Notes: generated by a model from the sequence alone, not told the origin. Numbered from the stretch's first letter, positions 41,881-50,806 are shown. The stretch: DNA of 54,437 nucleotides from Alphaproteobacteria bacterium (GCA_016735395.1 JAERRO010000007.1:1-54437); one strand, 5' to 3'. Program-made: numbers and translations.

Positions 41881-42342
41881 ATGGCAATGGCAATGGCAAT
41901 GGCAATGAAAAGAGTAAAATACGAGTTTACTAAAGAAACGAAAAAAGTTGACGGCAAACTTCTACACAGGATAAGGTCTATTAGAGACTTTGGCTATGTT
42001 GATAAAGGTCAATTAGGAGGGTGGATTGAGAGTGAAGCTAATTTATCTCACAATGGCGATTGTTGGATACATGATGATGCAATGTCCTACGACGAAGGTT
42101 CAGTATTAGATAATGCTCAAATATATGATAATGCCAAAGTATTTTATAAGGCAAAAATATCTGGAAATGCAGAAATGAGCGATACCGCTATAGCCTGTGG
42201 TAATGCTAATATATCTGGTGATGTAGTAATACTTAATAATGCTAGAGTAGCTGGAGGTGTAATTTTATCTGATAATATAACAATAGATAAAAGAAGTGAA
42301 AACTATTTAGAGATTACGGAAAATTACGGAAGAAAAAGATAA
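41881..42342 (+). CDS. second beta-helix KYEF/GGW-module protein, near-duplicate
   Basis: This 153-residue protein is a close paralogue of the preceding gene. Most of the coding sequence from KYEFTKETKKVDGKLL through ISGDVV is nearly identical at DNA level, with changes clustered at the ends. The start lies in the hexanucleotide repeat ATGGCAATGGCAATGGCA, giving MAMAMAMAMKR. Any of five ATGs could be used, and AAAGGA sits before the first. It retains the full NLSHNGDCWIHDDAM segment and IESEAN (the usual GGWIESE form), so it looks like the least altered copy. A strong terminator follows. Confidence 0.75.
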   Translation: MAMAMAMAMKRVKYEFTKETKKVDGKLLHRIRSIRDFGYVDKGQLGGWIESEANLSHNGDCWIHDDAMSYDEGSVLDNAQIYDNAKVFYKAKISGNAEMSDTAIACGNANISGDVVILNNARVAGGVILSDNITIDKRSENYLEITENYGRKR

Positions 42343-42360
42343 AAGCCGTTAAAAAAATCG

Positions 42361-42397
42361 ACTCTGCTATTGGGAGATCATTAGCAGAGTTTTTTTG
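42361..42397 (+). terminator. Rho-independent terminator of the accessory island
   Basis: ACTCTGCTA…TAGCAGAGT, a nine-bp stem with a 12-base loop, followed by TTTTTTT. Confidence 0.85.
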
Positions 42398-42433
42398 TGC
42401 TAAAATTTATGGAGTTATCTATAAGATGTAAAA

Positions 42434-42518
42434 TGGTGGGAGTAGATGGAATCGAACCAACTCAGCAAAAGCAACGGATTTACAGTCCGTCCCGACTCTC
42501 CAACTCCGGCGTACTCCC
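42434..42518 (-). tRNA. tRNA-Tyr (anticodon GTA)
   Basis: Minus strand: acceptor GGGAGTA/TACTCCC, discriminator A, encoded CCA. The anticodon stem is ACGGA/TCCGT with loop CTGTAAA, so the anticodon is GTA. A long variable arm, as in type II tRNAs, precedes the T arm with GGTTCGATTCC. Confidence 0.95.
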
Positions 42519-42529
42519 AAATATAGTTA

Positions 42530-42558
42530 AAAATAATCTATTTATATTAGAAAGTCAA
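42530..42558 (-). promoter_or_regulatory. tRNA-Tyr promoter
   Basis: Minus strand: TTGACT (42553–42558), 17 bases, TATTTT (42530–42535), 11 bases before the tRNA 5' end. It overlaps the ORF track's shadow at 42397–42636. The rodA gene ends just beyond it. Confidence 0.45.
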
Positions 42559-42577
42559 ACATATGAGTATAAAAGAT

Positions 42578-43708
42578 TTACATTGATTTATGTCGATATA
42601 ATAGAGCCGATTGCACGAGTCCTATTGCGATCATAGTCGCGATTAAAGAGGATCCACCGAAGGATATAAAAGGGAGAGGTTTACCTACTACTGGAAAAAA
42701 CCCTAGAGCCATTCCCATGTTTAAAAAGGCAGACAGGAATAAGTTAACGGCTACTCCAAAAATAACCAGAGCCGAAAACGGGTTATTTATTTGTCGAGAG
42801 AGTTTAAATAAGATGGTTATTAACAATGCAAACAGAGCTATAACGATACAACCTCCGATGAACCCGAATTCTTCTAGAATCAGACTAAAAATGAAGTCAG
42901 TATGAATCTCCGGCAAAAATTGCAGATGGGCTTGAGTTCCCTGAAGAAATCCCATTCCGTTAAGTCCGCCGTTTCCTATAGCTATCTCGGACTGAATTAT
43001 GTGATACCCTACTCCACTAGTATCGAAAGCAGGGTTAAAAAAGACTAAAATTCTATCTCTTTGATATTGATGCAAGCCGAACAACCAGATAAATGGGACG
43101 GCTACCAATAGTACAGCGAAAGTTCTCACAAAGAACCTAGACGACAAACCGGACACAAACAGAAATGCGACAAGCAGGCCGGAGCAGAGCATTGCGGTTC
43201 CAAGATCTGGTTGTTTTAATATAAAAATGAGAGGAATTATTACTAATAGAGATGGCACTAACCAAACTGTAGATCGATTTTCAAAGAGATCTGAAGAGAA
43301 ATATTTTGCTAAAGCAAGGACTAGAGCTACTCTCAAGAATTCTGCTGGTTGAATGATGATACCTGCGATATTTATCCACCGTTGAGCCTCTCCAAGTTTT
43401 CCTACTTCTCCGACGACAAACACGAAGACGAGTAGAATCAGAGCTATTATATATATAGGATATGATGCTATCCTCCAGAAAGTGATTGGTACGAGTGTTA
43501 CGACGAACATAGCGATAAAGCCGATAGCGAATTTACCTATTTGTGTATTTAGATAGGGAGTCCACGAGCCTACTTGAGTAGTACAGAAACCCCCACAATA
43601 AGTTTCTCCGGCAGAATATAGCATTACAAACCCGACGACACATAGAGTTATTACGAGTAAAAATATCTTAAAGTTTATCTTAAAAATTTTATGAATAGGA
43701 ATAATCAT
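42578..43708 (-). CDS. rodA: elongasome SEDS peptidoglycan polymerase RodA
   Basis: RodA polymerises glycan strands during cell elongation, paired with PBP2. The 376 residues have about ten membrane segments. Motifs include the AEFLRVALVLALAKYF segment, LKQPDLGTAMLCSGLLVAF, GLNGMGFLQGTQAHLQFLPEIHTDFIFSLILEEFGFIG and KPLPFISFGGSSLIATMIAIGLV. The H-T-D-F-I-F segment and pairing with mrdA distinguish it from FtsW. Its ATG overlaps the mrdA stop (ATGA). Confidence 0.95.
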   Translation of the reverse strand: MIIPIHKIFKINFKIFLLVITLCVVGFVMLYSAGETYCGGFCTTQVGSWTPYLNTQIGKFAIGFIAMFVVTLVPITFWRIASYPIYIIALILLVFVFVVGEVGKLGEAQRWINIAGIIIQPAEFLRVALVLALAKYFSSDLFENRSTVWLVPSLLVIIPLIFILKQPDLGTAMLCSGLLVAFLFVSGLSSRFFVRTFAVLLVAVPFIWLFGLHQYQRDRILVFFNPAFDTSGVGYHIIQSEIAIGNGGLNGMGFLQGTQAHLQFLPEIHTDFIFSLILEEFGFIGGCIVIALFALLITILFKLSRQINNPFSALVIFGVAVNLFLSAFLNMGMALGFFPVVGKPLPFISFGGSSLIATMIAIGLVQSALLYRHKSM

Positions 43709-45537
43709 AGTAAACTTTTATTATTATATTGGTCGACTACAAACTTTAGCAGTTGACTAGCGACATTTCCTGCGATAGATCCTGCACCATTATGATCTAG
43801 TACTACGGTTGCGACGAATCTAGGCGACTTATGCGGGGCGAACCCTGTAAACAGAGCATGAGGTCTAGAAAAAAAATCGGTAGTCTCTAGATGAACTAGA
43901 TCTTCTCTTTCGGAGTTAGAAAACCCCTTCACTTGGGAAGTTCCAGTTTTACCGCCCATCTTTTCTTTACTACCTTTCCAAATATGAGAAGACATAAATG
44001 CAGTTCCCATATAATTATTGACTACACCTAGCATAGCCTTTTGTACTTGTTTTATGTGTTCTACATTCAAATTGAGAGTTTTAAATTCAGATTTATTTTT
44101 ATGTTGTACTATCGTAGGTGTTATCATTTTATTAGTTAAAATTCTGGCCATCATAACAGTTAATTGTAGTGGGGTAGTCAAGAAATACCCTTGACCTATC
44201 ATAGATATGAGTGAATCTCCGACTCTCCATTCCTCTCTAAATTTATCAAATTTATATTTAGGAGACGGGATAACACCGTCAATTTCTTGTAATAGATCCG
44301 TCTGCAAAAATTGTCCCAGACCAAATTTAGAGCAAAATTTTGCAAAATCTACGATATCTATTTTAGCACCTATCTCGTAGAAAAAAGTATCACAACTTTG
44401 AATAATGGAGTCAGCCAGGTTTAAATTTCCGTGCCCCCCTTTTTTCCAGCAGTAGTAGAACCTATCTCCAAAATGAGCTTTACCTTCACAGTTTACTGTA
44501 TGATCTTTATCGAAGGTCTTATTTTGCATAGTATATAGTGCTACAAGCGGTTTAATTACTGAACCAGGCGGATAGTGTGCGGATATGGTCTTATTTATCA
44601 GCATTGAGTGAGGATTTTTAAAAAGTTTATCTGCGGTCTCTTGAGTCATTCTAGAGTTAAAAACTTGCGGATCGAAACTAGGATGCGACACCATAGCAAT
44701 GATATGCCCCGTCTGAAGGTCCATTACTACGGCAGATCCTTGAGGATATTTTGCTAACAATTGAGATGCTTTCTGTTGAACTTTAGAATCTAGAGTCGTA
44801 AACAGATCATCGCCTTTAATAGGTTTAGTCTCGTGTGTAGAAGCTATATCTGCGATACCTAGAGCATTAGTATTGAGTCTAATACTCCCAAGTTTTCCAC
44901 GAAGTTTTCTATCATACGACAGTTCTAATCCAAACTTACCTTTCTTGACATTGGAGTTAGCGAGAACTTGTGAGTAGCCTCTTTTCACATCAACTTTAGA
45001 AGGTCTTCCTGTGTACCCGACTATATGTGTAAAGACATCGTTAAAAGGATAGTCTCTTTCAAAGTCGTCTACAACGAGCAGTCCAGGCAGAGACAGAGAT
45101 TGACTTAACAATATTCTTTTAACTTCACCGGACACATTATTTTTTATTAAAATGATCCTATTAGGATTTATCTTAATTTCGGTCAAAATTTTATCTAGTT
45201 GAGTAGAGTTTAGTCCGACTAGTTTAGCTATATTTTTTATGACACTATTATTAGAAGGAGCTTCGCTAGGAGAAAAATAGATTTTAGACAATTTTTTGGA
45301 ACCTGCGATAATAGACTTATGTCTATCGAATATGTTTCCACGAGCTGGAGTTATAAAATAATAGAGAGATCTATTCTTCTTTGCCCTACTCTTATAGTAT
45401 TTAGACTTAACAATTTGAAGGTTAAACATCTTATAGATAAGAAAAGCGAAGCCAGCTATAGTGGCGACACTAACGATAAAAGTTCTACGATCATATTCTG
45501 CGATCCAAGAAATCTTTACCATCTTTTCGAGAGCCAT
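43705..45537 (-). CDS. mrdA: elongasome transpeptidase PBP2
   Basis: PBP2 crosslinks side-wall peptidoglycan together with RodA. The 610 residues begin with a cytoplasmic tail and membrane segment (about 18–38). They continue with a pedestal domain (ARGNIFDRHKSIIA, GYTGRPSKVD) and the transpeptidase with SVIK in YPPGSVIKPLVAL, SCD in IIQSCDTFFYE and KTGT in GGKTGTSQVKG. The SCD variant of the second box is typical of PBP2. It overlaps mreD by 22 bases. Confidence 0.95.
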   Translation of the reverse strand: MALEKMVKISWIAEYDRRTFIVSVATIAGFAFLIYKMFNLQIVKSKYYKSRAKKNRSLYYFITPARGNIFDRHKSIIAGSKKLSKIYFSPSEAPSNNSVIKNIAKLVGLNSTQLDKILTEIKINPNRIILIKNNVSGEVKRILLSQSLSLPGLLVVDDFERDYPFNDVFTHIVGYTGRPSKVDVKRGYSQVLANSNVKKGKFGLELSYDRKLRGKLGSIRLNTNALGIADIASTHETKPIKGDDLFTTLDSKVQQKASQLLAKYPQGSAVVMDLQTGHIIAMVSHPSFDPQVFNSRMTQETADKLFKNPHSMLINKTISAHYPPGSVIKPLVALYTMQNKTFDKDHTVNCEGKAHFGDRFYYCWKKGGHGNLNLADSIIQSCDTFFYEIGAKIDIVDFAKFCSKFGLGQFLQTDLLQEIDGVIPSPKYKFDKFREEWRVGDSLISMIGQGYFLTTPLQLTVMMARILTNKMITPTIVQHKNKSEFKTLNLNVEHIKQVQKAMLGVVNNYMGTAFMSSHIWKGSKEKMGGKTGTSQVKGFSNSEREDLVHLETTDFFSRPHALFTGFAPHKSPRFVATVVLDHNGAGSIAGNVASQLLKFVVDQYNNKSLL

Positions 45538-45983
45538 TTGTGTATATTAAAGGCTATGAGGAAGTAAAACGGATAGAGGATAATATTTAGCCCTGCGAAT
45601 TTTATTGAATTTAGGAGTTGAGTTATGGATAAATCGGTTAGGGGAAGAAAGAGCAGTAAATTGAGGAGGACAGATAGAATAATAAAATATGGGAAAGCAA
45701 AATAAGGTGCGATAGTGAAAGGGAATTTCAAATTCAACAGAAAAATAATAGCGGTAGAAAGCACTATAATAGGAGAAAGTCCTATTAAAAGTTCTAGAAT
45801 AAAAACAGGTATTATAATTTGAATAAAAGAGAATTTTGAAAATCCGACGATAAAAAACAACGGAAGTATCCAAAAGGTATAGAGCCAGTTATATTTGGAC
45901 AAGAAGATAACTAGAAGGAAGTTTAAAACGATAAATAGGAAAGTACCTACTGTATACTTCAAACCTAATTTATTATATTTCAT
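45516..45983 (-). CDS. mreD: rod shape-determining protein MreD
   Basis: MreD is a small membrane protein of the elongasome. The 155-residue product is almost wholly hydrophobic, with five likely membrane helices (for example LLVIFLSKYNWLYTFWILPLFFIVGFSKFS and FSFIQIIIPVFILELLIGLSPIIVLSTAIIFLL). The sequence is poorly conserved in this family. The call rests on size, topology and the position mreC–mreD–mrdA–rodA. Its ATG overlaps the mreC stop (ATGA). Confidence 0.82.
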   Translation of the reverse strand: MKYNKLGLKYTVGTFLFIVLNFLLVIFLSKYNWLYTFWILPLFFIVGFSKFSFIQIIIPVFILELLIGLSPIIVLSTAIIFLLNLKFPFTIAPYFAFPYFIILSVLLNLLLFLPLTDLSITQLLNSIKFAGLNIILYPFYFLIAFNIHKWLSKRW

Positions 45984-46777
45984 ATTTTTGTATCCTCTAC
46001 CCTCTGGTCGTCCAACTCTGTAGAAATTTTCTTAATCAAAGAATTATGATCTATAATTATGATATCTACGGATTTAATATTTTTTATATCTACGATAGGA
46101 GATGTATCTGTATCTTCACCGACGATTGCGACAGGAATATCTGGAATGGCATAACCATCGAAAATGAAGGTAGTAATTATCTCGTCTTTTACAAATTCAG
46201 ATTCAGACTCTATCTTGAGGAGTTCATTTCCTTGTCCGTAAATTGTACCTATTGAGTTTGACTTTAGCCCTTTAACAGGAAACACGAACCTTCTATCAGA
46301 GATCAACCTTACCCGAGAGAAATCGGAGATTGTAGTCTCAACGATACCTACTAGCGAGTCTTGAAATACTACCATCATATGTGATTTTACACCGAGTTTT
46401 GATCCGGCATTGACTATAATAGATCTATCTAGAGGGTTTAGAGATTTAGCAACTATGTCTACTTTAATAGCATCAGACATTTTAAAGGATTCTACTGTAT
46501 TAAATTGATTTATCTTGTCAAATTTCTGTTGTAGAACCTCTAATTGTACTAGACAAGAGGAGTATTGTTGTTTCATCTTATTGTCTACGATGATTGTGTT
46601 ATCTTCAGAGTCATTATCTAGAAACATAGATATAACCGCCAGTTGAATTTTTTGCAGTCCGTTATCGGGAGTAATTTTTATCCAAAGAGGAGTAAAAGCG
46701 AGTATTAAAATGAGGCCTATTAAAGGGACAGTTCTAATAATAAAGGTTTTTCGATTACGATGTCTTTTCAGTGGCAC
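45980..46777 (-). CDS. mreC: rod shape-determining protein MreC
   Basis: MreC is the periplasmic scaffold linking the MreB cytoskeleton to PBP2. I place the start at GTG 46777 (265 residues, VPLKRHRNRKTFIIR…): TAGGAGA lies about eight bases upstream, and the track's TTG at 46837 falls within a -35 box. One membrane segment (TVPLIGLILILAFTPLWI) is followed by a coiled coil (CLVQLEVLQQKFDKINQF) and the beta-barrel domain (IVNAGSKLGVKSHMMVVFQDSLVGIVETTISDFSRVRLISD). mreB does not precede it here; rpmJ does, on the other strand. Confidence 0.87.
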   Translation of the reverse strand: MPLKRHRNRKTFIIRTVPLIGLILILAFTPLWIKITPDNGLQKIQLAVISMFLDNDSEDNTIIVDNKMKQQYSSCLVQLEVLQQKFDKINQFNTVESFKMSDAIKVDIVAKSLNPLDRSIIVNAGSKLGVKSHMMVVFQDSLVGIVETTISDFSRVRLISDRRFVFPVKGLKSNSIGTIYGQGNELLKIESESEFVKDEIITTFIFDGYAIPDIPVAIVGEDTDTSPIVDIKNIKSVDIIIIDHNSLIKKISTELDDQRVEDTKI

Positions 46778-46808
46778 GAGATATTCTCCTAAAATGTATA
46801 GTACTAAT

Positions 46809-46837
46809 TTTATAGAACAGAAGAGTAAAAAGGTCAA
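46809..46837 (-). promoter_or_regulatory. promoter of the mreC–mreD–mrdA–rodA operon
   Basis: Minus strand: TTGACC (46832–46837), 17 bases, TATAAA (46809–46814). It lies inside the N-terminal extension proposed by the ORF track, which argues for the downstream GTG start of mreC. Confidence 0.65.
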
Positions 46838-46868
46838 GCATCGGTTTATAAAAAACGGGTTATGAGGC

Positions 46869-46896
46869 TTGCAATTACAATAAGAACTATTATACT
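46869..46896 (+). promoter_or_regulatory. rpmJ promoter
   Basis: TTGCAA (46869–46874), 16 bases, TATACT (46891–46896), about 33 bases before the rpmJ ATG. Confidence 0.55.
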
Positions 46897-46929
46897 TATA
46901 ATGCTAGTTATTATAAAAGGGAAAGAAAA

Positions 46930-47058
46930 ATGAAGATATTTTCATCATTAAAAAGTAAAAAATTACGAGGTAATGTTAAATTAGTGAGAAGAGGCAAGAG
47001 GGTCTTTTTGATAGACAAAGAAAACCCTAGATTCAAAGCATGCCAAGGCAAAAAATAG
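46930..47058 (+). CDS. rpmJ: 50S ribosomal protein L36
   Basis: This 42-residue basic protein is absent from the ORF track because of its size. It reads [20 protein letters not shown] then [20 protein letters not shown]. It matches the alphaproteobacterial L36 form (SSLKS…R…V.RR.GRV.VI.K.NPRFKA.QG), the type without the full zinc-binding cysteine set. It is monocistronic and convergent with mutS, which ends 11 bases away. Confidence 0.93.
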   Translation: MKIFSSLKSKKLRGNVKLVRRGKRVFLIDKENPRFKACQGKK

Positions 47059-47069
47059 ATACTTAACGG

Positions 47070-49541
47070 TTAATCTAGATTTATCTTTAATTTCTCCATA
47101 GAAGCCTGAATCTTTTCGGCTCTAGTTATAATGTCTTTATTGACTCCTGCCAATTTAGCTATATACAGTCCAAAAGAACTACCTGCATTACCAGGAATAA
47201 TTTTATAGAGGAAAGACACGGCATCATTTTCTTCTACGATCTGCGGAGTATAGCACCCTATATTTTTGTGCGGTTTAGCGAGTTCAGTCAGTTCATGATA
47301 ATGGGTTGCAAAAAGAGTTCTCACCCCTTCCTTTGCGAGAGTTTCTATTACAGACCATGCGAGAGCCATTCCGTCATAAGTAGAAGTCCCTCTACCCATC
47401 TCATCTAGTACTACAAAAGAATTTTTCGTGGCATATGTGAGCATATAAGCGATATCCATCATTTCCAGCATAAAAGTAGATTGACCTGCGATCAGATTAT
47501 CTGAAGCACCTATCCTGGTAAAAAGTCTATCGACTATACCAAACTCTGCGGAGGATACAGGAATAAAGCTACCTATCTGTGCCATAACTATCAAAAGAGC
47601 ATTAGTCCTTAAAAAAGTACTTTTGCCACCCATATTAGGGCCTGTAAGAATCCAAAGCGATTTTTTTGTATCTTCATCATTGAGTATAATATCGTTAGGC
47701 ACGACGACTCCACCTTGTTTTGAATAGACATTTTGTAGAACTGGATGTTCGGCACCTTTAACGGAAAATTTAGTAGAGTTATCAAGCATAGGTCTTTTAT
47801 ATCCGAACTTAAAAGTTAGGGCGGTTAGAGAAGAAATAAAATCTACTTCTGCTATAACATCGGCTACGGATCGCAGAGACCAAAAGGCTTCTAAAGTTTG
47901 TAATACTACTTTATCGTATATCTCTAGTTCTATAGCGAGTAGTTGATTTTTGACGGTAATAGTTTCTGCCTCTATATCGATAAGTTCTTTAGTTAGGAAC
48001 CTACATACATTGACTAGAGTCTGCCTAGAAGTAAAAAGTTCGTGTTCTATCAGTTTCTGTGCGAATCTAGAAGGAACCTCGACAAAAAGCCCTATAATAT
48101 TTGTCCTCTTAATTTTCAGAGAAGGAATCTGCAAAATATCTTTATATTTGTTCTCTAAATTACTAATAACTTCGTCTTTAGAATTTATCAGCTTTCTGAA
48201 GAGATCTACTCTATCGTTAAAATTTTCTCTAACGAAGTTTCCGTCTCTGGTTAGAGCGGGCGGATTATCGATAATAGCTTTATCGATGGTATTAAAAATG
48301 TGATCATGAAACTCAAGTTTAAGTATCTGTTTTAAACAGTTCGGCATAGTAGTCTTACAGGTTCTATAGAATTCGTTGATAGTCTTTTGAGAAACGAGGA
48401 CAGCGGTTTTAACGGAGACTAGATCTCTAGGCGAGTGATCTTTTGTAGAAAGTCTAGACAGCACTCTATGGAGGTCTGGAAAATTTTTGATATTAGTTCT
48501 AAAATTAGAATAGATATCTTTATGTTGAATAAAGAAGTCTATAGCATCGTATCGATCATAGATGAGATCTATATCTGTAGAAGGTCTTGCTAAAGCTGTT
48601 TTAAGAAATCTAGATCCAGGTGCCGTTATCGTTTCGTCTAGAGTCGCGAGCAAACTTGTGGAATATTTAGAATTTGGTTTTAATATTTCTAGAGACTCGA
48701 ATGCGGAGTAGTTAAGTTTAAGGGTATTAGAATTATCGATAATTTGAACGGGGTTTAATTTTGGCGGATTCTCACAAAAGGTTCTATAAATATAATCACA
48801 AATGAGAGCTATAGAAGACTGTTGCGATTTAGAAAAATCTTTAACAATTTGAGAGGCATCTCCGTGGTACATCTTATTAAACATTTTTATAGGTTCTATA
48901 ATTTTGAACCGTTGAGCGGGGATAAAAGTTATTTTATCTTTATAGTTATCTCGTAGAAACTGGATAGTATCTTTATCATACAGATCTTCTATACAGAGTA
49001 TCTCTGCAATTTGAATCTTCGCAAAAAATTCTTGAATAGGCTCGTTAAGTGTTGCCGTATAAAATTCTCCTGTAGAAGTCTCACACCAGCTAACAGTAAT
49101 TTCCTCTAGATTTTTCGGATTTGGACAGATAGCTACTAGAAAATTATTATCATTAGAATCGATGAGACTTTCGTCGCAGATAGTTCCAGGAGTAATAATT
49201 TTAGCCACCTTACGATCTACAAACTTTGCTCCTCTAGCCTTTGCCTCCTCTGGAGTTTCTGTCTGTTCACAAATTACGACTTTATAGTTCTTCTTAACTA
49301 ATTGCGAGATATAACTTTTTGAGGCATGATGAGGAATACCGCACATATCAATCGGCTTATCTAGATATTTTCCTCGAGCGGTCAGTACTATGTCTAACTC
49401 TTTAGAAGCTATGACGGCATCTTCAAAAAAAATCTCGTAAAAATCCCCTAGTCGAAATAGTACTATAGCTTCCTTGTGAAGTTTTTTAATATCGACATAT
49501 TGTTGCATAACTGGAGTAAGACTTCCTGCATTATGGTCCAT
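47070..49541 (-). CDS. mutS: DNA mismatch repair protein MutS
   Basis: MutS recognises mismatches and recruits MutL. The 823-residue protein has the N-terminal mismatch-binding domain with GDFYEIFFEDA (the Phe-x-Glu wedge is intact). The connector, lever and clamp domains follow, then the ATPase with Walker A TGPNMGGKSTFLR, the signature region TFMLEMMDIAYML, Walker B VLDEMGRGTSTYDG and TLFATHYHEL. The C-terminal tail is short. It lies 8 bases after xseB on the same strand, an unusual partner. Confidence 0.96.
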   Translation of the reverse strand: MDHNAGSLTPVMQQYVDIKKLHKEAIVLFRLGDFYEIFFEDAVIASKELDIVLTARGKYLDKPIDMCGIPHHASKSYISQLVKKNYKVVICEQTETPEEAKARGAKFVDRKVAKIITPGTICDESLIDSNDNNFLVAICPNPKNLEEITVSWCETSTGEFYTATLNEPIQEFFAKIQIAEILCIEDLYDKDTIQFLRDNYKDKITFIPAQRFKIIEPIKMFNKMYHGDASQIVKDFSKSQQSSIALICDYIYRTFCENPPKLNPVQIIDNSNTLKLNYSAFESLEILKPNSKYSTSLLATLDETITAPGSRFLKTALARPSTDIDLIYDRYDAIDFFIQHKDIYSNFRTNIKNFPDLHRVLSRLSTKDHSPRDLVSVKTAVLVSQKTINEFYRTCKTTMPNCLKQILKLEFHDHIFNTIDKAIIDNPPALTRDGNFVRENFNDRVDLFRKLINSKDEVISNLENKYKDILQIPSLKIKRTNIIGLFVEVPSRFAQKLIEHELFTSRQTLVNVCRFLTKELIDIEAETITVKNQLLAIELEIYDKVVLQTLEAFWSLRSVADVIAEVDFISSLTALTFKFGYKRPMLDNSTKFSVKGAEHPVLQNVYSKQGGVVVPNDIILNDEDTKKSLWILTGPNMGGKSTFLRTNALLIVMAQIGSFIPVSSAEFGIVDRLFTRIGASDNLIAGQSTFMLEMMDIAYMLTYATKNSFVVLDEMGRGTSTYDGMALAWSVIETLAKEGVRTLFATHYHELTELAKPHKNIGCYTPQIVEENDAVSFLYKIIPGNAGSSFGLYIAKLAGVNKDIITRAEKIQASMEKLKINLD

Positions 49542-49549
49542 TATCTATC

Positions 49550-49744
49550 TTATTTAGAGTCTACAGATTCATTTACATCTGCAAGTTTTAGTTCCATAGT
49601 CCGAAGATATTCTTGAGCTTCCTTATGGATTTTGATTGCCTCTTCGTATAAAGACATAGAATTTTCAATAGAGACATCAGCCTTTTCCAGTTCTTGAACT
49701 ATGGAAGAAAACCGTTTCATTTTCTGTTCGAAGTTATCGGTCAT
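49550..49744 (-). CDS. xseB: exodeoxyribonuclease VII small subunit
   Basis: XseB is the small helical subunit of exonuclease VII. The 64 residues carry the family core: FEQKMKRFSSIVQELEKADVSIENSMSLYEEAIKIHKEAQEYLRTMELKLADV (consensus LE.IV..LE.g.l.LEeal.lfE.G..L...C...L). The length is normal. It leads the transcript that contains mutS. The large subunit xseA is not in the window. Confidence 0.9.
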   Translation of the reverse strand: MTDNFEQKMKRFSSIVQELEKADVSIENSMSLYEEAIKIHKEAQEYLRTMELKLADVNESVDSK

Positions 49745-49776
49745 ACACGATCCTTTAATATTTATAGATATTTTAT

Positions 49777-49805
49777 GTTATAATTAAAAGGACTAGAGAA
49801 AGCAA
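49777..49805 (-). promoter_or_regulatory. xseB–mutS promoter
   Basis: Minus strand: TTGCTT (49800–49805), 17 bases, TATAAC (49777–49782), about 33 bases before the xseB ATG. Confidence 0.5.
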
Positions 49806-49847
49806 GGTTAATATTGACGAATCTACTTTAAAAAAACACAGAATTAT

Positions 49848-49876
49848 TTGCAATCAAAATTAAAACTCTTTATACT
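49848..49876 (+). promoter_or_regulatory. cdsA–rseP–bamA promoter
   Basis: TTGCAA (49848–49853), 17 bases, TATACT (49871–49876). AAAGGAG follows before the cdsA ATG. Confidence 0.6.
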
Positions 49877-49897
49877 ATTACAATAAAGGAGTTTCTA

Positions 49898-50806
49898 ATG
49901 GATTTTCGCAGATGGATCACGGCATTTATTCTTATAGGTGTATTATTACCGATATTGTTATTTTTTCCCAGCTACAGTTATATATTATTAACGATATTAT
50001 TTTTAGGCATATGGGGGGAATGGCAAAGAGTATTTTTCCCTAAAAAGCGGTTTAAGCTAAAATTATATTTAGCTATTATAGTTCTAGGGGACTTGATATA
50101 TCAGTTATTGAGTCATACATCTAATACTATATTGACATCGATATCATCGGCAGGATTTTTGACTATAGGACTATTCTTATTATTATGGAGCATCAACTAT
50201 ACTAGAAAATTATTGAGTATAAAAGACAGATTTATCTATTTCAGCGGTATATATTTAATACTAGGATGTTTATTCAGTGTCCATACTTTAATCTATTTCG
50301 GCTATGAGTTATTACTATTACAACTAGGAATATTGATAGGTTTAACAGATAGTATCTCTTATGTATTCGGTAAATTTGTTTTGAGAAAGAATAAGCATCT
50401 ATTGTGGGTCGCTATAAGCCCTAAAAAAACATGGACAGGATTTTTGGCTCCTCATATTATATGGACAGTAATCGTGGGGGTAGTATCTATGTATCTATTC
50501 GTAATAGCAGGAACACAGTTTATAAGAGGCTTCGAATTACCGATTAACCCTATAGACAGTCGTTTAGTGGGAGCCTTATTGTATGTGGTACCTACAGTCT
50601 ATACATTGATATTTATGAGTCAAATGGGAGATCTATTTGCATCTTGGGCGAAGAGAAGTATGCGAGTTAAAGACTTCGGGAACATCTTACCAGGACACGG
50701 CGGATTATTAGACAGATTTGACAGTTATCTATTTACTCTTCCATTTATAGGTGTAGTAGTATTTATATACGAGATATTGATAAGAAACACTATATATCAT
50801 CTATAG
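49898..50806 (+). CDS. cdsA: phosphatidate cytidylyltransferase CdsA
   Basis: CdsA makes CDP-diacylglycerol, the precursor of membrane phospholipids. The 302-residue membrane protein has about eight hydrophobic segments. Its C terminus carries the family signature: AISPKKTWTGFLAPH, then QMGDLFASWAKRSMRVKDFGNILPGHGGLLDRFDSYLF (consensus S..KR...KD.g.liPGHGG.lDR.D). A good ribosome binding site is present. uppS, usually just upstream, is absent; the divergent xseB gene is there instead. Confidence 0.94.
   Translation: MDFRRWITAFILIGVLLPILLFFPSYSYILLTILFLGIWGEWQRVFFPKKRFKLKLYLAIIVLGDLIYQLLSHTSNTILTSISSAGFLTIGLFLLLWSINYTRKLLSIKDRFIYFSGIYLILGCLFSVHTLIYFGYELLLLQLGILIGLTDSISYVFGKFVLRKNKHLLWVAISPKKTWTGFLAPHIIWTVIVGVVSMYLFVIAGTQFIRGFELPINPIDSRLVGALLYVVPTVYTLIFMSQMGDLFASWAKRSMRVKDFGNILPGHGGLLDRFDSYLFTLPFIGVVVFIYEILIRNTIYHL

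Noticed and set aside
41451-41957. Alternative ORFs at 41451–41633 and 41769–41957
   Set aside because: The first is an out-of-frame reading of the beta-helix repeats. The second is antisense to the ATGGCA repeat (AIAIAIAI).
42397-42636. 79-residue plus-strand ORF
   Set aside because: It covers the tRNA-Tyr gene, its promoter and the end of rodA on the other strand.
45547-45873. Minus-strand 108-residue ORF within mreD
   Set aside because: It is a frame-shifted shadow of mreD, which has the expected membrane topology and operon position.
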